This document shows positions 34,293-44,699 of a stretch of DNA of 64,000 nucleotides, piece after piece. The notes below the pieces were generated by a model, which did not search any database, was not told the DNA's origin, and saw nothing but the letters and a program-made list of their open reading frames with translations. Where the stretch lies: assembly GCA_018398585.1 (NCBI GenBank), contig JAGTTD010000009.1, forward strand, positions 15,629,193 to 15,693,192. Direction: 5' to 3'. Source of the DNA: Simmondsia chinensis. Its lineage: Eukaryota > Streptophyta > Magnoliopsida > Caryophyllales > Simmondsiaceae. The position numbers and the translations under genes are program-made. Positions within the stretch are counted from its first letter, which is position 1; each line of letters begins with the position of its first letter.

Positions 34293-34971
34293 CTAGTGTG
34301 ATCCCATGCTACACACGGAGCCATTTATGTTTAAAATATTCTTTTGATGCATTATCAAGTTAAATTTTTGTAATGGTGTCTTTATTCTACTTATACTCCT
34401 ATTTTTAAAATTTATTTGTAATTTTTTCTTTTAGATTACGGAATGAATATATTATTTTATTTTTTATTATAAAGTGTATCTTATATGAGATTGAATGATT
34501 TATTTTAGATTTGCATTGCTATTTTTGGCTTTGTTCCACATTACGTTATTTTGATGTATTTGATAGTTTTCAATGTGAGTTAGATAATGATGTTTATTTT
34601 GGTAATAGAATTGTATGTGTATCTATCTCCTTTTATTGGGATAAAATTTAATCTCTAATATTTTTAGACTTGAATTAAAGTTTATTCATCTTTTTTTTCC
34701 CTTAAGATTGAAGAATGTATTTTTAGCTCTTTCAATCATTATTACTTTATGTTGAACGATAGTTCTTTTTAGTAAAATAATAAACTTTGTATGTGTTTGT
34801 TTTATAAATTATGAGAGAAGCCTATGTTTTTTTTAGAATAAAGACAGAGATTTTTTGAAGTAATGACTTCTCTATAATAGATTGTAGTGTACATATATAG
34901 ATAAATAGATTAATTTTTCCAATGTTGAAATAATTTTTAGTTTTACAATTCTATATTTAGTTTTTTCACAC

Positions 34972-35233
34972 CAAAGAGGGTACCAACATGCTGACACCGA
35001 ATCCCATTAGAACTTTGAAGTCAAGTATACATGGGCCCGAGTAGTACCAGGATGGGTAACCGGCTGGGAAGTCCTCACCCCTCTGGTTTGGAGGACTTGA
35101 AAATAGCCTCTCTTTAGGGTACCACTCTGAAAGAGGAAGGCTGCCTACATCCAAACCCACCCCCCCCCCCCCCCCCCCCGACCCTACTTAGGTGGGAGCC
35201 GTTTGAGCACTGAGAATATTGCTTTATTTATAG
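34972..35233 (+). mobile_element. 5S-headed SINE, complete (S7)
   Basis: The 262-bp element is flanked by TTAGTTTTTTCACAC (34957-34971) and TTAGTTTTGTCACAC (35234-35248), a 15-bp duplication with one change. Head, body (GAGGAAGGCTGCCTACATCC) and tail (GGTGGGAGCCGTTTGAGCAC) are all present. A 20-C tract (35160-35179) interrupts the body where other copies have a short C run. It is older and more diverged than S1 and S4. Confidence 0.8.
35160..35179. repeat. 20-nt poly-C tract
   Basis: A C run inside SINE S7, at the position of the short natural C run of the family. Confidence 0.9.
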
Positions 35234-36091
35234 TTAGTTTTGTCACACGTGCCATACAACTATTGTTTACATTTTAAGTAACTTTAAGGAATGAATTATT
35301 AAGTATTGAAATAGAAATAGGTCCTAGTCGTAAACAAAAGAAATATGGTAAATTATTATAGTAATCTCTTCAATTGTAAACAAAAGAAATATTATAAATT
35401 ATTATAGTAAGAACAAACTCTATTATAATTTGTTAAATTTTATTTTCTTATGGTTGTCTTTTCAATATACTAAAATAAGTTGCAAAAAAGGTCAAATATT
35501 TGAGCAACTCTATGATATTTATTGCGTGTGCCTTTTGTTATTGATTTAATTACCTTGTTGCATTCTAGATATGCACCAATCTATCTCAGAATAACTAAGT
35601 AATAAATTTTTTAATTTTAAATTGTGACATTACATTTACTAAATATTGAATTATATGAATATTATTTTTGTTCCTTTTTTTTTATTTAGAAAATTAAAAG
35701 CACAATATGTGTATTTATTGGTTGATTAAAATGCTTAAATGTTATAGTGAATTTATTATTGGAGAAATCATGGCTTAAATGCTTAGGATTGGGGTTTGGA
35801 GGTATTTGAGAGATATGGGGCTTTTGCATTAATATATAACATAGACTAGGTTTTTCCCGTGCTCCGTACGGGTTACTATATTTTTAGTTATATATATATG
35901 TGGCATTGCTTGAAGTCCATGTTGTTTTTGATTTATTATGGTGAAAATAATTTTGTGTACATGAATTGCATCTAACTAAAAATAAAAGTAATGGTTTGAA
36001 AAAAGTGTTCCCATAAGTCTTCATTCTTGCTGCAGTTGTGATGCCTTTTGTCACCTTAATGCATAGAAACTTTGATTGACATTATAAAATC

Positions 36092-36891
36092 TTGCATAAA
36101 AGCAAAAGCATTAGGATTGTATTGTGGTCTTACAATGTTGTCATATACGAATTATTTATATTGAACAATATTTTCAATAGTAAAAGGCGAATAAAAATTT
36201 CAAAAATTCACAAAACGACTACCACTAAAATAAATTACCAAACAAATACGACTTATGCCTTGCACGTGGAAAACCTACTAATATTATTATTAATATTATG
36301 TATTACAGGCATCATATGTATAAATTATAATGAAAAATGTGAGTGTCCATGGAAAAAAATAAAATTGATGTTTTTTGTATATATATATGTAAAGGAAAAA
36401 GGTAAGATATTTTTATTGTATATTTTGGGATATTTTAAAAAATGGAAAACAATATTTTTGGGTACAGAACGGAATAAATCAATAAAATTTGGCGATATAT
36501 ATTTACCAAAAGGTATGGTAAATTACAATGAAATAAAATTTGTCATTATCTGGGAATGGAACGAATGAATTGTAAAAAATGAGCACCAACAACATTCAGA
36601 TTACGCTAAACTTTTATAATTTGGATGGGAAAATATTATTTAATGTATTATTTTGGCAGTAGATTGCGGATAGATGTAATAATCGGCGTATTACATTTAC
36701 CTGTCATTCCATTATTCTTTGGATGTGCTGTAGTACATGTACTTCAAAGAACTTTACAGGAATCAGCATCTCCTAATATTGATATGAGTTCCCTAGATAC
36801 TGTCACAAACATGGTTAATTTGTTGTATTATGGGACAAAAATTCATGAAATTGTAGTGAAGATGAAAATGTGTTGTCAAAATTGTGTATAG
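36092..36891 (+). other. two adjacent open frames of unknown nature in Helitron Z
   Basis: Open frames at 36092-36568 (158 codons) and 36625-36891 (88 codons) are long for such AT-rich DNA. The first is Ile/Lys/Tyr-rich with a hydrophobic segment (LLILLLILCITGIICI). The second has a less biased part (LQESASPNIDMSSLDTVTNM). I recognise neither. They might be fragments of a captured gene or chance frames; Helitron Z would be the carrier. Confidence 0.2.
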
Positions 36892-37345
36892 TTATAGCAT
36901 TTTCAACTGAAATCTATTGAATTTCGACAAAATGGTTTATCTTCCCTACTTTGAGGTGATAGTACTCTAAAAATTATGCGGCAAACCTCTAAACCATAAA
37001 TCTCTAATTTTAATTTTCGTTCTAGGTTCTTTATTGTTAGTTCATGTTCTTTTCAAGTGTCTCTATCTTTTGTTTGTGTATGGGCTTTGTTTCCTTTTCT
37101 TTTAACTCCCTTTGTTGTTGCAGATATTCTTACATAGTTATTTTTTTCATTTTTAGTTTTTTTTGTTTCATTTACATATTTGTTTTTATACATTTTTTCT
37201 TTCTATGTTCTTCTCTTCTTTTCTTTTCTGTTTTTGATAATTTCATGCTCTTTTTTCAATTGGTGCACATATAATTTTTTATATTGTAATCTTTTTTTTT
37301 ATATATGTTAGAGTTTCTATTTATTTCTTTCAAATGTTTTAATAA

Positions 37346-37853
37346 GGGTTATTTATATTTTAGTACTCTGACATGTGACCCTTTTGAATTATCAAAAAGG
37401 CCCCTAGGTTTTTATTGTATTAATAAAAATGCTCCTCTCAAGCATTATTACGTCATTTTCCATCGATAGAGCTAATTTGGTAATTGCTTTTTATTAATGC
37501 TACAATAAAATAAAATTCAACTCCCTTATTATTACTTTATAAGCACCAAATTCGAGATATTGTGTTATGTAGAAGCTAGCTATTTTTGCTTAATTTGTTT
37601 CAAAATATGGTAATTAAGGAGTATTTTTATCATTTTACTATAGCATTAATAAAAACATAGATGGCACATCAGCTCTGTTGACTAAAAATGATATCATCAC
37701 GTCAGAGAGAAGCCTTTTTATCAATGCGACAAAAACCTAGGGGCTTTTTTATTAATACGACAAAAAACTTAGGAGCCTTTTTAATAATTCAAAAAGGTCA
37801 AGGTCCTTTTTACTATTTTCAGAAATATCGGAGTACTAAAATATAAATAACCC
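37346..37853. mobile_element. Mutator-type MITE (M2) inside Helitron Z
   Basis: The 508-bp element is flanked by a perfect 9-bp duplication, TTTTAATAA (37337-37345 and 37854-37862). It begins GGGTTATTTATATTTTAGTA and ends with the reverse complement. It shares termini and most internal sequence with M1 at 1981-2501, including ATTTTTGCTTAATTTG. No coding. Confidence 0.82.
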
Positions 37854-39493
37854 TTTTAATAAATGTCATCAATACCTTATAATTCTTTATCTTTCTCCCA
37901 TTTCTTGCCATTAATGTTATGTTGCTCTTTTTCTTTGTCATTTTAATTTTTATGAGTTGTATAGTATAACGTAGATTTTTTAATACTCGCTAAATTAATA
38001 ACTAAAATTAAATAATATTTTTGACCGGTTTCGATTTGAGACTAATGTGGTAAATAATATCTCGAGTAATTAGTAATTTTTCATGGTTCATAAGGGTATT
38101 AGTTTATAGAGGTATAACTGTATTTACTTTATCCCTTTTATGTATTGATCGCAATACTTTAATTATTATCTTTAACGTCTTGAATGAATATGATAAAAAC
38201 AAAAAATCTAAATGGCCATTGTTCACTTAATATTGTAGGTTTTGTCTCGGAGGCTCATGGGGGAGGGAAACTTGGCTATGATAGAATCAGTAAGATAAAT
38301 ATGATGTATTTGCTTCTTTTATATATTTACTTTTAAACATTTCAATTTTTCAATAAATAACAACAAATTAAGCTATTGTTGGCTTACTTTTATGAAATTC
38401 TTTTAATAATAATTGATCATATATGTGCAAACTATTATATACCTGGTAATAATAGAATGTTATTGAAAATTTAAAGTTAACTATGTACATTCGAATAATA
38501 TTGTCCTCAGTTATAGTCATAAATTTGAATTGCATTTTTCTTATGATGCTCTAACTTTTTAAAAGAGTTTCAATTACCTTAACTATAATGCGCTGTAAAT
38601 TGTTTTTTAAGGTGTTGTTGATTGTTGTTGTATTATGTATGTTATTATATTAGTTAAGTTATATTTTAATATGTTGAATAGCTAGTTAATATACGTAAAA
38701 TTATCAGGATTATAGTTCATAACTTTTATTAAATTCATAAAGTGCACATAGTTGTTATATTTATTTATTTATAATGTGTATACATAATTTTTTTTTATTT
38801 TAATTATTATATGAATGAAGTATCATTTTGAGTGTATTCTCTATTAAAGAATGCATGGTTTATTTTTATTTTTTACGAATTATTTTTTATTTGTTTTGAT
38901 AAGATAGATGTAATATTGTTTTGTTTCTTTTTTGTGATTTTGGTTTGTTCCCATGCAATGCATGAATGGTATTTATTGGAAACTGAATTTTGTACACTCT
39001 ATATTTTTATCAATTTAACAAAATTAGTTATGACCCACTAAATATCATATTCAATTTACATGATTCTATAGCAGTAAATTTCAAACTTCTCAAGCCCAAA
39101 AATCACAATCAAAAAGCTGTAAATAGTTAAGTGCTGTTACATTTGTGAAAATATTGCAACGCTCTTTTGCTCTTTTCTAGTAATGTCTCATGGCGGTGCT
39201 CGTTCTGGAGTCATTTGTGTAGTGTAGTGGGAGAATGGTTTTGATTTTCAATGTAGTCATTTGTGTAACTCATTACGTCATTTTTAATTTGGGATTTAAT
39301 TGGTGTGGTTGTATTCAATTTCTTATTAATTGAGGTTTTTTTGTTGGATTTAATAAGAAGTTGAGAAGTTAAGAAATTGCTAAATCAATGTAATGCTAGA
39401 GAAGTCAAAGAGAGTTGCTTTACCAAATTGTGGGATTTAGATAGTGCAGTATTGTGGGAATAGGAGGTACTTTTTAATAATAGATAGTATAGA

Positions 39494-39817
39494 TTAAGCG
39501 TCTTGGCAATTTATTTTATCTTTTCTATATATTGAAAAATGAAAGGACACCAATCCTAAAATCTAGATATGAGAAATTGAAAAAGATGAAAAAGAAAATG
39601 AATTGTTTGTATAATTAAATTGATGCATTGAAATTGCATAATTAAATTGATGCATTAAAATTGCATAATTAAATTGATGCATTAAAATTATATTGAATGT
39701 TTTTTTTTTCTTTTCTTTTTCTTTGGAAATTGGATAGACTCCTCTTAAAAATTTAGATATTAGAATTTGTTGCATTTTGGTGAAAGTGGGAACTTCTACT
39801 AAATAGTTTAGTATAGA
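39494..39817 (-). mobile_element. short Helitron-like segment between Z and W
   Basis: Its right edge is a Helitron 5' end on minus (TCTATACTAAACTATTTAGT, GA at 39816-39817) abutting the CTAG of W. The left edge next to Z shows TTAAG rather than CTAG and no clear hairpin, so this copy is degraded or its 3' end lies elsewhere. Three copies of AATTAAATTGATGCATT occur at 39612-39687. Confidence 0.4.
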
Positions 39818-40545
39818 CTAGTGGTAACCGTACGATGCACGGAGGATATTTATATAACTTTATATAGGATTATTTATATTTTACTACCCTGATCTTTTTG
39901 GTAATTATAAATAGAACCCTAATGTTTTGAAATTATTAAAAAGGACCCCAAGGTTTTATCGTATCAATAAAAAGGACCCTCTCCGGCAAATAAAAGAAAA
40001 TGACTTCTCTTTTAAAATGGGGAAAATCATGATTCTGAGTGGCCCAAAACCTTCATGATAATTATCATGCAAATCTAGATCGAATCAAAATAAACCAAAT
40101 GGCCCAAAAACCTTTTAAAATGACGTCAAATGGCCAGAAACGGTCCTATTTGTTAATATGATAAAACCTCAAGGTCTTTTTTAATAATTTCAAAACATCA
40201 GGGTCTTTTTTATAAGTACAAAAAAGGTAAGGGTAGTAAAATATAAATAACCCTTTTATATATTATCATATTAAAATTTAATCTAATTTTGTGTTTATAC
40301 AAAATTATAAACTTTTAAAATGTCGTAATAAAAAACTTGAATTTTTTTTTCTTTTTTTCTTTTTATGATTTAAATTATTAAAGACACTCTCTTGGAATTG
40401 ATTGAATTGAAGTACATAGGCCTTCAATAACACCCTTTAGAATTGCTTGAATAGGGGTTTGAATCCTGGTACTACTCCGCGCCTCCCCCCCCTCCCTCCC
40501 TCTTTGAGGGTTGGACCATTTGGCAATAATATATAAATAGATAGA
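39818..40545 (-). mobile_element. non-autonomous Helitron W with nested MITE
   Basis: The left end CTAGTGGTAACCGTACGATG gives, on minus, the hairpin CCGTGCATCGTACGG followed by TTACCA and CTAG. The right end on minus reads TCTATCTATTTATATATTAT with a flanking T. The 728 bp include MITE M3 (387 bp plus target duplication). No coding. Confidence 0.55.
39867..40253. mobile_element. Mutator-type MITE (M3) with a different core
   Basis: Termini GGATTATTTATATTTTACTA and its inverse match M1 and M2; the flanks CTTTATATA (39858-39866) and TTTTATATA (40254-40262) match at 8 of 9 bases. The middle (about 39990-40130) is unlike M1/M2 and contains AATCATGATTCTGAGTGGCC, which is shared with 41626-41735. 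Confidence 0.72.
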
Positions 40546-40942
40546 TAAATGTTTTAAATATTTATTTCTTTTCAAAATTATTGATTTTTTTTTGTAAAAT
40601 TATTTTTTAAAAATATTTTCTTCTTTCATTTTCTTTTTTTTTATTTTTCTAATAAATAATTTATTCTAATTATTTTTTATCCATTATTCAGTTTTCTTTC
40701 CATACTGTATTTTATCCCCGAATAAAATATCTTGGTATAATTTTTGAAGAAATAAAAATTTGTTATGATTGTTATTATTATTTTAATATAGTAAACTTGC
40801 ATTCATGACAAGGAAATGAAGGAGAAATTTGAGATTATTGATATGAGAACTCTTTGCCAAATTTAATGCTTTTGACTTCTTGAATATTTTTGCTTTATGA
40901 AGTTGGAAAGTTTTTGCAAGATGTGTATAATTTATGCATAAG

Positions 40943-40980
<38 letters not shown>

Positions 40981-41500
40981 AGATTTATATATGCTATATA
41001 AGATTCTATATATTAAAAATAGAATTTTATTTCGTTGTCATTGTTAAATTTGTATTTACATTTGAAAAATCTTTCTAAAGTACACATATTTATAATTTCA
41101 ATAACAATTTATGAATATGTCAAATTATTATGTTCTTGAACAAAGTAGACAAACAAATACGCTAATGACATTGAGTATATCTTTTATAAGAAAAAAGAGG
41201 AGAGAATCCTTAAGAAAATATAGAAAGTGTTTCTAAAGAAGAAAAGTAAGATAATAAATACAATAGTACAAAAAAGTGTGCTATCAAATCATAATTGTGC
41301 ATCATGATCAAAGCTACGTAGATATTGTGTATAGCTTTGATGATGGTCTACTCCGCTGGAGGTATTGAATGGAAGATTGAGTAAAACAATGCTAAATCGG
41401 CAGCCTAGGGATGATACTATCTGTAGGGCCTCCTAGATCTAGAGAAGTTTTGTTCAAATTAATAATGATTATAGATTTAAATCAGTTTCTTATTCGAATA
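40546..41500. other. AT-rich spacer with a TA microsatellite
   Basis: Alternating TA at about 40948-40978. Otherwise AT-rich DNA without recognised genes or element ends. Confidence 0.4.
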
Positions 41501-41509
41501 TATTTAGTT

Positions 41510-41755
41510 GGACTCCATTTGTTCGGATGAAAAAGTAGATTCAATGAATAAGTTTTCCAATTTTCCTTTATTTGTCGCGTGTTGATAGATGGAAAATGCT
41601 TTTCAATGGAAAAGGTTTTCCACCAAAGGAAAATGACTCCCTTTTAAAATAGGAGACGTCATGATTCTGAGTGAAGCAAAAATTTTTGTGGTAATCATCG
41701 TGCAGATCTTAATTGAATCGAAATGAATTGAATTGGAGCACAAACCTTTAACTTC
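41510..41755. mobile_element. possible hAT-like MITE remnant
   Basis: The sequence CCATTTGTTCGGATGAAAAA followed by GGAAAATGC...GGAAAAGGTTTTCC has the look of hAT-type MITE ends common in plants. Clear inverted termini and an 8-bp duplication were not established. The part at 41626-41735 is similar to the core of MITE M3. Confidence 0.35.
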
Positions 41756-41807
41756 ATACGATAGATAAAAATTGAACTAAATAATCAAATGAAAGCCAAA
41801 TGTTATG

Positions 41808-42032
41808 ATACACCAATTTAAGGTGTATCTTGAGAATTAGGGAAGAATTAGGGTTTAGAAGTGAGAAATTAGAGAAAGAGGGAGAGAGAAGTAGAAGTTA
41901 GGGTTTGAGATTGGGGAAGGGGAAGTTAGAGTCGAGAGGAAGAGACAGAAAATAATATTTGTTTATTGCTGCTAAAAATCAAGTCAAGTACAATTATTTA
42001 TACTAATTCCTTTATTACATGTAACAATACCC
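41808..42032 (-). repeat. LTR remnant with preceding polypurine tract
   Basis: On minus, a G-rich tract (CATGTGGGGGGTAT, 42033-42046) precedes TGTTACATGTAATAAAGGAA. TATA-like AGTATAAATAATTG (41992-42005) and a pyrimidine-rich leader follow, ending near GGTGTATCA at about 41808. This is the layout of a retrotransposon 3' end (polypurine tract then LTR). The partner LTR and coding region are absent. Confidence 0.4.
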
Positions 42033-42138
42033 CCCACATGAGAACTTCCTTGCCCACAAGGAAGAGAGGCGCTAAATTACTTGAATGGAGGTTTGGAGGC
42101 TTTTGGGGTGGGGGTATTTTGTAATAATATATAGAAGA
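42033..42138 (-). mobile_element. Helitron 5' terminus abutting another Helitron
   Basis: On minus a 5' end TCTTCTATATATTATTACAA finishes at 42138 and is followed without a gap by a degenerate 3' end (CTAA on plus, hairpin CCGTACATTGCACGG on minus). The partner 3' end of this element was not located. Confidence 0.45.
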
Positions 42139-42498
42139 CTAATGTTATCCCGTGCAATGTACGGAGGTTGTTCACAATTAAAAAAAAAAATGAAATGTCA
42201 CGTCCCACATGTCTCGTTGTTTTAATCTTAAATTATCACTTCTAACTACTAACTTCTCGTTGAAATTTTCTTTCGACTCTTAAACTATTTTTTAAAAAAT
42301 GGTATACTAAATAAGCTTAAAGTTTGTTGACTCAAAATATTCTACGCACATATTTAAAAAAAAAAACAAAAAAGTGCAAGCCTCCAACTTAAATGTAAGG
42401 GTGAATTCATTAATAAGGAAGTCATGGCCTATAATACTTGGAATTGAAGTTTTGGAGGTTTTTAAAAGAAGTAATGGTTTTACAATAATGTACAAGAG

Positions 42499-42504
<6 letters not shown>
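42139..42504 (-). mobile_element. Helitron-like element V
   Basis: Its 3' end is the hairpin at 42150-42166 followed on minus by ATAACATTAG, so CTAG has decayed to TTAG. Its likely 5' end is TCTCTCTTGTACATTATTGT at about 42502. A TA microsatellite follows directly. No coding. Confidence 0.4.

Positions 42505-42549
<45 letters not shown>
42502..42549. repeat. (TA)n microsatellite
   Basis: Uninterrupted AT dinucleotides beside the putative 5' end of Helitron-like element V. Confidence 0.9.
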
Positions 42550-42554
<5 letters not shown>

Positions 42555-44189
42555 TAAAAAGAAAATGTATTCATAATTAGGGTTTGCTTAAATTTGAGAA
42601 GGGGTGACAACTTTGAAATAATATATAGGATAGATAGATCGATGGATTTCTTTTTCTTTCTACCTTTTTTTTATATAATTAGAAAAAAATAGGAATAAAG
42701 GCCAAAACCACAAACAAAAACGAAATGACAAAACCAATTCAAAGCCGTGCACAAAAACTTGGAGGTTTAAATGAATTGTGTGAATTGAAATATAGAATTT
42801 ACATCATTTTGAGTCAACTTGACAACTGCAAATAGATGATAGAGAGACAAATTTTTAATAAGAACTCAAAGTGTTTTATATGCAATTTAAAAATTTGAAC
42901 GATAAACCTTACCATGACACGGCTTGATTTGATACGATAGGGGTACCAAGATATTTTTATTGTTATAACTTACTTTCATTTCTATATATATATATTTTGT
43001 CATCTCTTTGGAATAGGTAGGTTGGGTATAATTTTTATTCAAATAATGTGTGTTATTTTACTTTCCAAATAAGAAGCAATACATTATATAGATCTACTTA
43101 TTGCCATATAATTATGGAAAAAAATTTTGGTCACATTATTAGATGTACAAATTGGATAGAGAAGATAGGTATATTAAGCATTCACTTTAAGATAATAAAT
43201 TAACTCTCAAAATCATAAATACATTCCATGAAATTGTAGAACTAATGCCTTGAAATTCCGCGCTACTCTACTTCTTGCTATTTCTTTTTCAGAAAAGGCT
43301 CGAACAATGCTGCTCTGAGGGGGCTGTAGAGGACTAATGTCGCTGCTTGGATAACTTACCATAATCTAAAACTTGACAAATTGGTAGCTATGCGTATTGG
43401 ATAATTATAGCTTGTTGAGAAACATTTAAATGAGAAAGTGATGGGAAAGAGATAAGCACTTAGCATTTTTATGGGCAAGTTATGGATAATAAAAGATTTT
43501 TAAGTATATTTTTAGATAAATGTAACCACCATGTATTCTACATTTTTTAAAATAAATGTAAATGTAAATATAAATTTTTAAAAAAATAGGAAAGGGGATT
43601 TGAAAGGATATGAGGAAGGGAGAGACTTCTCGTTAATAGATAGAATAGATTTCTAAATCATTCAACAATTTGAATATTTAATTATTTTAAATTACTTGGA
43701 AATATATCCTGATTAAATTCAAATTAAAATATATCCTACTTTAAATAATTTGAAATGCTGATTAATAAGAAGTCTCATTATTAAACTATTTTAATAAAAA
43801 TTTTATTAAAATAAAATAAATATTTTTTTATTTTAATCTCATTAGATTAGTTCATTTTATTTTATCCTAACATCCGATCACATTAGACATCAACATTCTA
43901 AATGTATATATCTAAATCATTTAATACTTGAAAATCTAGTTTTCTTATATCTTTTTAAAAATATACTCCACTGATCTAATCAATATTTTAATTCGAAATT
44001 TTAAATAATTTAAAACTTAGTTGGTCAATGTTATTAAAACTCTTTTAACAACAATTTTTTAGGTTTTCTTTTCTTTCAGAAAAATCTCAATTTCACTTAC
44101 TTGCAGGGCTGTTTATTTTTCCTTTATTATGCCTAATATTAAGCTCATGTATATTGTGGATGCAATTAGAAGCAAGCTCTGATACTAAT
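42550..44189. other. AT-rich region with two further Helitron 5' ends and a primer-binding site
   Basis: Minus-strand Helitron-like 5' termini finish at about 42638 (TCTATCTATCCTATATATTA) and 43649 (TCTATTCTATCTATTAACGA). A primer-binding-like sequence, on minus TTAGTATCAGAGC, is at 44176-44188, touching the LTR to its right. No gene was recognised. Confidence 0.45.
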
Positions 44190-44683
44190 TGTTGGGTTAA
44201 TTCAAAGCTATTTCCTAAATTAAACAAAACTAATGTTGTGGAGTGGTGATTTAAATTCAAAATTTTAAACCGACAGTCCTCTACTTTAACACATTTCTAA
44301 TAACAACATTGAAATAACTAGCATAATAAATAGTGTCAAAAAATAGTCGAATGAATATAAAATAAAAGGTGATGAAGCGCAATAAAGATAATTGACCGGG
44401 AACGAAAGGATTCAACAGCCTTCCTTTAAATTTCTATTGCAAAAGCTAATAGGAAACAAAGGAAAAATTCTTAATCTCAATTCTCTAGCTAGAGGACTAG
44501 AAGAGAACAAAAGAATTGAGAAAATCAAAAATATCAAAACTGAATCCAAAACCCTAATTAGCTTCCTTCCATTTATAGAGAAGCTTTCCTAACTACGCTT
44601 AAAAACTAAAATAAACCTAAATAAATAAAAATAAAGCAATTTAATTTTAATCAAAATTACTATCTAAAATTTAGCTATCTGCA
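44190..44683 (-). repeat. LTR of gypsy element 1
   Basis: In plus orientation it runs TGTTGGGTTAATTC to ATCTGCA (494 bp). On minus, a purine-rich ACTAAGGAAGG precedes it on the coding side. A primer-binding site follows at its other end, so the LTR once belonged to a tandem copy or is the 5' LTR of an element now lost to the left. Confidence 0.6.
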
Positions 44684-44699
44684 TGCCTTCCTTAGTCAT

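Larger units (their letters stand above)
25991..35128. repeat. tandem triplication, ~3.05 kb unit (Copia fragment + X + Y + SINE head)
   Basis: Three direct copies: 25991-29050, 29051-32075 and 32076 to about 35128. Each runs from mid-gag of the Copia fragment, through X and Y, to the middle of a 5S-headed SINE. The two internal junctions are identical in structure (SINE ...GGGTACCCCTCGG joined to gag ...CCTGTTTCCTGTCTC). At the array's outer edges the gag continues leftward (copy A) and the SINE continues rightward (copy 3), so the ancestral order is preserved. The copies differ by scattered substitutions and small gaps. Confidence 0.85.
34293..35845 (-). mobile_element. Helitron-like element Y, copy 3, most complete
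   Basis: It runs from CTAG (34293-34296, hairpin side) to GA at 35844-35845. On minus the 5' end reads TCTATGTTATATATTAATGC, a good Helitron start. A full SINE (34972-35233) sits inside, leaving about 1.29 kb of Helitron sequence. No coding. On plus, its right edge is immediately followed by the CTAG of element Z. Confidence 0.6.
35846..39493 (-). mobile_element. non-autonomous Helitron Z, ~3.6 kb
   Basis: On minus the 5' end is TCTATACTATCTATTATTAA at 39493 and the 3' end has a clean hairpin, CCCGTACGGAGCACGGG (five paired bases), seven bases before CTAG at 35846-35849. The right flank base is T (39494), and the left neighbour is the terminal A of Y, giving the A|T target expected of Helitrons. 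It carries MITE M2 and AT-rich sequence with two unassigned open frames. No Rep/helicase was seen. Confidence 0.65.

Noticed and set aside
37044..37274. Phe/Cys-rich open frame
   Set aside because: A low-complexity T-rich tract with no similarity; likely chance.
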